DNA of 15,412 nucleotides. It comes from Bacillota bacterium (GTDB lineage: Bacteria; Bacillota; Dethiobacteria; DTU022). The notes beneath the pieces are model-generated. The model made no database searches. It saw only the letters and a program-made list of their open reading frames with translations, and was not told where the DNA came from. The position numbers and the translations under genes were made by a program. The DNA lies in contig JAAZHP010000111.1 in assembly GCA_012510625.1 (NCBI GenBank), positions 1 through 15,412 of the forward strand. Direction: 5' to 3'. Shown in pieces: positions 13,186-15,412 of the stretch. Within the stretch, counting starts at the first letter, position 1, and each line of letters opens with the position of its first letter.

Positions 13186-15264
13186 ATGAGCCGGGATATT
13201 CCACTGGAAAAGATCAGAAATATCGGTATAGCCGCCCACATTGATGCCGGCAAGACCACGACTACCGAAAGAATACTTTTCTACAGCGGCCGGTTGCACA
13301 AACTCGGCGAGGTTCATGAGGGCACCGCGACGATGGACTGGATGGCCCAGGAGCAGGAGCGCGGTATTACCATTACCTCGGCTGCGACGACCTGCATGTG
13401 GCGCGATGCCCGAATTAATATTATAGATACGCCCGGGCACGTGGACTTTACCGTAGAGGTGGAGCGCTCTATGCGCATTCTCGATGGCGTGGTAGCCATA
13501 TTTTGCGCCAAAGGCGGTGTTGAACCGCAGTCTGAAACGGTCTGGCGCCAGGCGGATCGCTATCATGTGCCCAGAATTGCCTATGTCAACAAGATGGATA
13601 TCGTGGGAGCCGATTTTTTCAATGTGCTCCGGCAGCTCAGGGAGAAGCTGCAAGCGCGTGCTCTGCCGCTCCAGCTGCCCATCGGAGTGGAAGGTAATTT
13701 CTCAGGAGTGGTCGACCTCATCCGGCAGCGGGCGATTATCTATGAAGATGATCTGGGAATCCGCAGCCGCGAGGCGGAAATCCCTGAGGCCATGCGCGAG
13801 CAGGCCGCTGATTTCCGGGAGCGGATCCTGGAAACCGCGGCCGAATATGATGACGAACTGATGGAAAAATATTTTAACGGCAAGATGATTACTGCTGAAG
13901 AATGCTATCGAGCTTTGCGCAAGGCGACAATCCACCATGCCCTGGTACCGGTATTCTGCGGCTCTTCTTACCGCAACAAGGGTGTGCAGCCCCTTCTGGA
14001 TGCGGTAGTGACACTGCTTCCCTCCCCCATAGATGTAGGCGCGGTGAAGGGTTTTGATTTTAAAACGGGACAGGAAGATTTTCGCCTTCCTTCCGTGGAC
14101 GCTCCATTTTCGGCGCTGATTTTTAAAATCATGGTCGATCCTTTTGTGGGCAAGCTGGCTTTTGCCCGTATTTATTCGGGGCGTGTGAAGCGGGGCGGGG
14201 TAGTGTTCAATGCTGCCCGTAAAAAAAGGCAGCGGATCAGCCGGCTGCTGCGGATGCATGCGAACTACCGTGAAGAGGTGGAGGAGGCGCTGGCGGGCGA
14301 CATTATTGCCCTGGCCGGTCCCAAGGAGATCGGTACCGGTGACACTCTCTGTCACCTCGACAAACCAATTGTCCTTGAAGCGATTCAATTTCCGGAGCCG
14401 GTCATTTCCGTGGCCATTGAACCGAAAACAAAGGCGGACCAGGATAAAATGAGTCTTTCACTGCAGCACCTGTCCGAGGAAGATCCCACCTTCCACACCC
14501 ATACCGATACCGAAACGGGGCAGACGATTATTTCCGGCATGGGAGAGCTGCACCTGGAAGTTATCGTGGACCGGCTGCTGCGGGAATTCAAGGTGCAGGC
14601 CAACGTGGGGAAACCGCAGGTGGCTTACAAGGAGACAATCCAGGGCCGGGCCCGGGTTGAAGGTCGTTTTATCCGCCAGACCGGCGGGAGGGGTCAGTAC
14701 GGCCACGTGGTCATTGAGGTGGCCCCGGCGGAGCCGGGAAAGGGTTTCATTTTTAGCAATGAAATTACCGGCGGGGCTATCCCTAGAGAATTTATTCCCG
14801 CCGTGGAAAGCGGACTTCGTGAAGCTATGCACAACGGCATCCTGGCCGGCTACCCGGTAGTCGATGTGGAAGTGAAGCTCCTGGATGGATCTTACCATCC
14901 CGTTGATTCATCGGAGCTGGCCTTCAAAATTGCCGCTTCCCAGGCTTTGAAAAAGGCTCTGGCCGAAGCTCAACCTGTATTGCTGGAGCCGATTATGAAG
15001 GTGGAGATCTCTGTTCCTGAAGATTACCTCGGCGAGGTCCTGGGTGATTTTACCGCCAGGCGCGGCCGGATCATGGGAACAGATCGAAAAGGGCAGCTCC
15101 ACATTATCCGGGGTATTGCCCCGCTTTCCGGCCTCTTTGGCTACACCACCGATCTGCGCTCTTTAACCCAGGGCCGGGGTGTTTTTAACATGGAATTCAA
15201 CCGCTACGATGAGCTGCCCCAAAATATTGCTCAAAAAGTGATTACACGAAGTGCAATCTATTAA
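13186..15264 (+). CDS. fusA: Elongation factor G
   Basis: EF-G is the GTPase that drives translocation of tRNA and mRNA through the ribosome and helps recycle ribosomes. The 692-residue protein has all GTPase motifs: G1 AHIDAGKT (17-24), G2 around RGITIT (59-64), G3 DTPGH with the catalytic histidine H85, and G4 NKMD (135-138). The later domains are complete, including GMGELHLEVIVDRL, the loop with RQTGGRGQYGHV, and the end with PLSGLFGYTTDLRSLTQGRG and ELPQNIAQKVI. The place between rpsG and tuf supports canonical EF-G and not a divergent second EF-G. The ATG follows AAGGAGGG (13173-13180) by 5 bases, an excellent ribosome site for a very abundant protein. tuf starts 20 bases after the stop. 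Confidence 0.98.
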   Translation: MSRDIPLEKIRNIGIAAHIDAGKTTTTERILFYSGRLHKLGEVHEGTATMDWMAQEQERGITITSAATTCMWRDARINIIDTPGHVDFTVEVERSMRILDGVVAIFCAKGGVEPQSETVWRQADRYHVPRIAYVNKMDIVGADFFNVLRQLREKLQARALPLQLPIGVEGNFSGVVDLIRQRAIIYEDDLGIRSREAEIPEAMREQAADFRERILETAAEYDDELMEKYFNGKMITAEECYRALRKATIHHALVPVFCGSSYRNKGVQPLLDAVVTLLPSPIDVGAVKGFDFKTGQEDFRLPSVDAPFSALIFKIMVDPFVGKLAFARIYSGRVKRGGVVFNAARKKRQRISRLLRMHANYREEVEEALAGDIIALAGPKEIGTGDTLCHLDKPIVLEAIQFPEPVISVAIEPKTKADQDKMSLSLQHLSEEDPTFHTHTDTETGQTIISGMGELHLEVIVDRLLREFKVQANVGKPQVAYKETIQGRARVEGRFIRQTGGRGQYGHVVIEVAPAEPGKGFIFSNEITGGAIPREFIPAVESGLREAMHNGILAGYPVVDVEVKLLDGSYHPVDSSELAFKIAASQALKKALAEAQPVLLEPIMKVEISVPEDYLGEVLGDFTARRGRIMGTDRKGQLHIIRGIAPLSGLFGYTTDLRSLTQGRGVFNMEFNRYDELPQNIAQKVITRSAIY

Positions 15265-15284
15265 TTTTTTGGAGGTGTTTTAAG

Positions 15285-15412
15285 TTGGCTAAGAAAAAGT
15301 ATGAGCGGACCAAGCCCCACGTGAACATTGGGACCATTGGTCATGTGGACCATGGCAAGACCACGTTGACGGCGGCGATTACATCTTGTTTATCCAATGC
15401 GGGATTGGCGCA
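15285..15412 (+). CDS. tuf: Elongation factor Tu, 5' end only (second tuf copy)
   Basis: The start of a second EF-Tu gene is cut by the window end after 42 whole codons. The reading MAKKKYERTKPHVNIGTIGH, with the G1 loop GHVDHGKT (19-26) and TTLTAAIT after it, is unmistakable. The start is TTG at 15285, preceded by GGAGGTG (15271-15277) with a 7-base gap. It follows fusA in the usual str-operon order and probably shares the promoter at 11853. The first copy ends at position 227 of this window. Confidence 0.97.
   Translation, partial: MAKKKYERTKPHVNIGTIGHVDHGKTTLTAAITSCLSNAGLA

Noticed and set aside
13702..14388. Open frame of 228 codons on the minus strand inside fusA
   Set aside because: It is opposite conserved EF-G sequence, with no ribosome site or domain evidence.

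Overview
This window is a compact block of translation and transcription genes, all on the + strand. In order it holds: 3' end of tuf, rpmG, secE, nusG, rplK, rplA, rplJ, rplL, rpoB, rpoC, an L7Ae-family gene, rpsL, rpsG, fusA, and the 5' end of a second tuf. The gene order, the L7Ae-family gene between rpoC and rpsL, the four-cysteine L33, the strong purine-rich Shine-Dalgarno sites and the frequent TTG starts all point to a Gram-positive Firmicute. A moderately GC-rich member of the Clostridia (Peptococcaceae/Desulfotomaculum-like) fits best. The genus cannot be fixed from the sequence alone. There are no mobile elements, CRISPR arrays, tRNAs or rRNAs.

Layout. (1) Positions 1-268: the last 74 codons of a tuf gene, closed by a perfect GC-rich intrinsic terminator. 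(2) Positions 292-2603: a new promoter, then rpmG-secE-nusG-rplK-rplA, covering ribosomal proteins L33, L11 and L1, a Sec translocase subunit and the elongation factor NusG. The rplK-rplA gap can fold into a hairpin that abuts the rplA Shine-Dalgarno, a plausible L1 autoregulatory site. (3) Positions 2593-3820: rplJ-rplL (L10 and L7/L12, the ribosomal stalk). They have a near-consensus promoter whose -35 lies in the end of rplA, an L10-type leader with a terminator/antiterminator arrangement, and a terminator after rplL. (4) Positions 3821-4169: an unusually long 394-base rplL-rpoB gap carrying a palindrome, two GC-rich hairpins and an extended -10 promoter. (5) Positions 4170-11754: rpoB and rpoC, the catalytic subunits of RNA polymerase, both with acidic C-terminal tails. 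(6) Positions 11853-15412: the str operon, with a very strong extended -10 promoter, then the L7Ae-family gene, rpsL (S12), rpsG (S7), fusA (EF-G) and tuf (EF-Tu, cut by the window edge).

The genes work together as the core gene-expression machinery: RNA polymerase core and NusG make RNA, the ribosomal proteins build both subunits and the GTPase stalk, EF-G and EF-Tu drive elongation, and SecE supports export. I see no previously undescribed system. The points most worth a second look are regulatory (the L10 leader, the rplL-rpoB gap, the hairpins before rplA and fusA) and the acidic tails on RpoB and RpoC.
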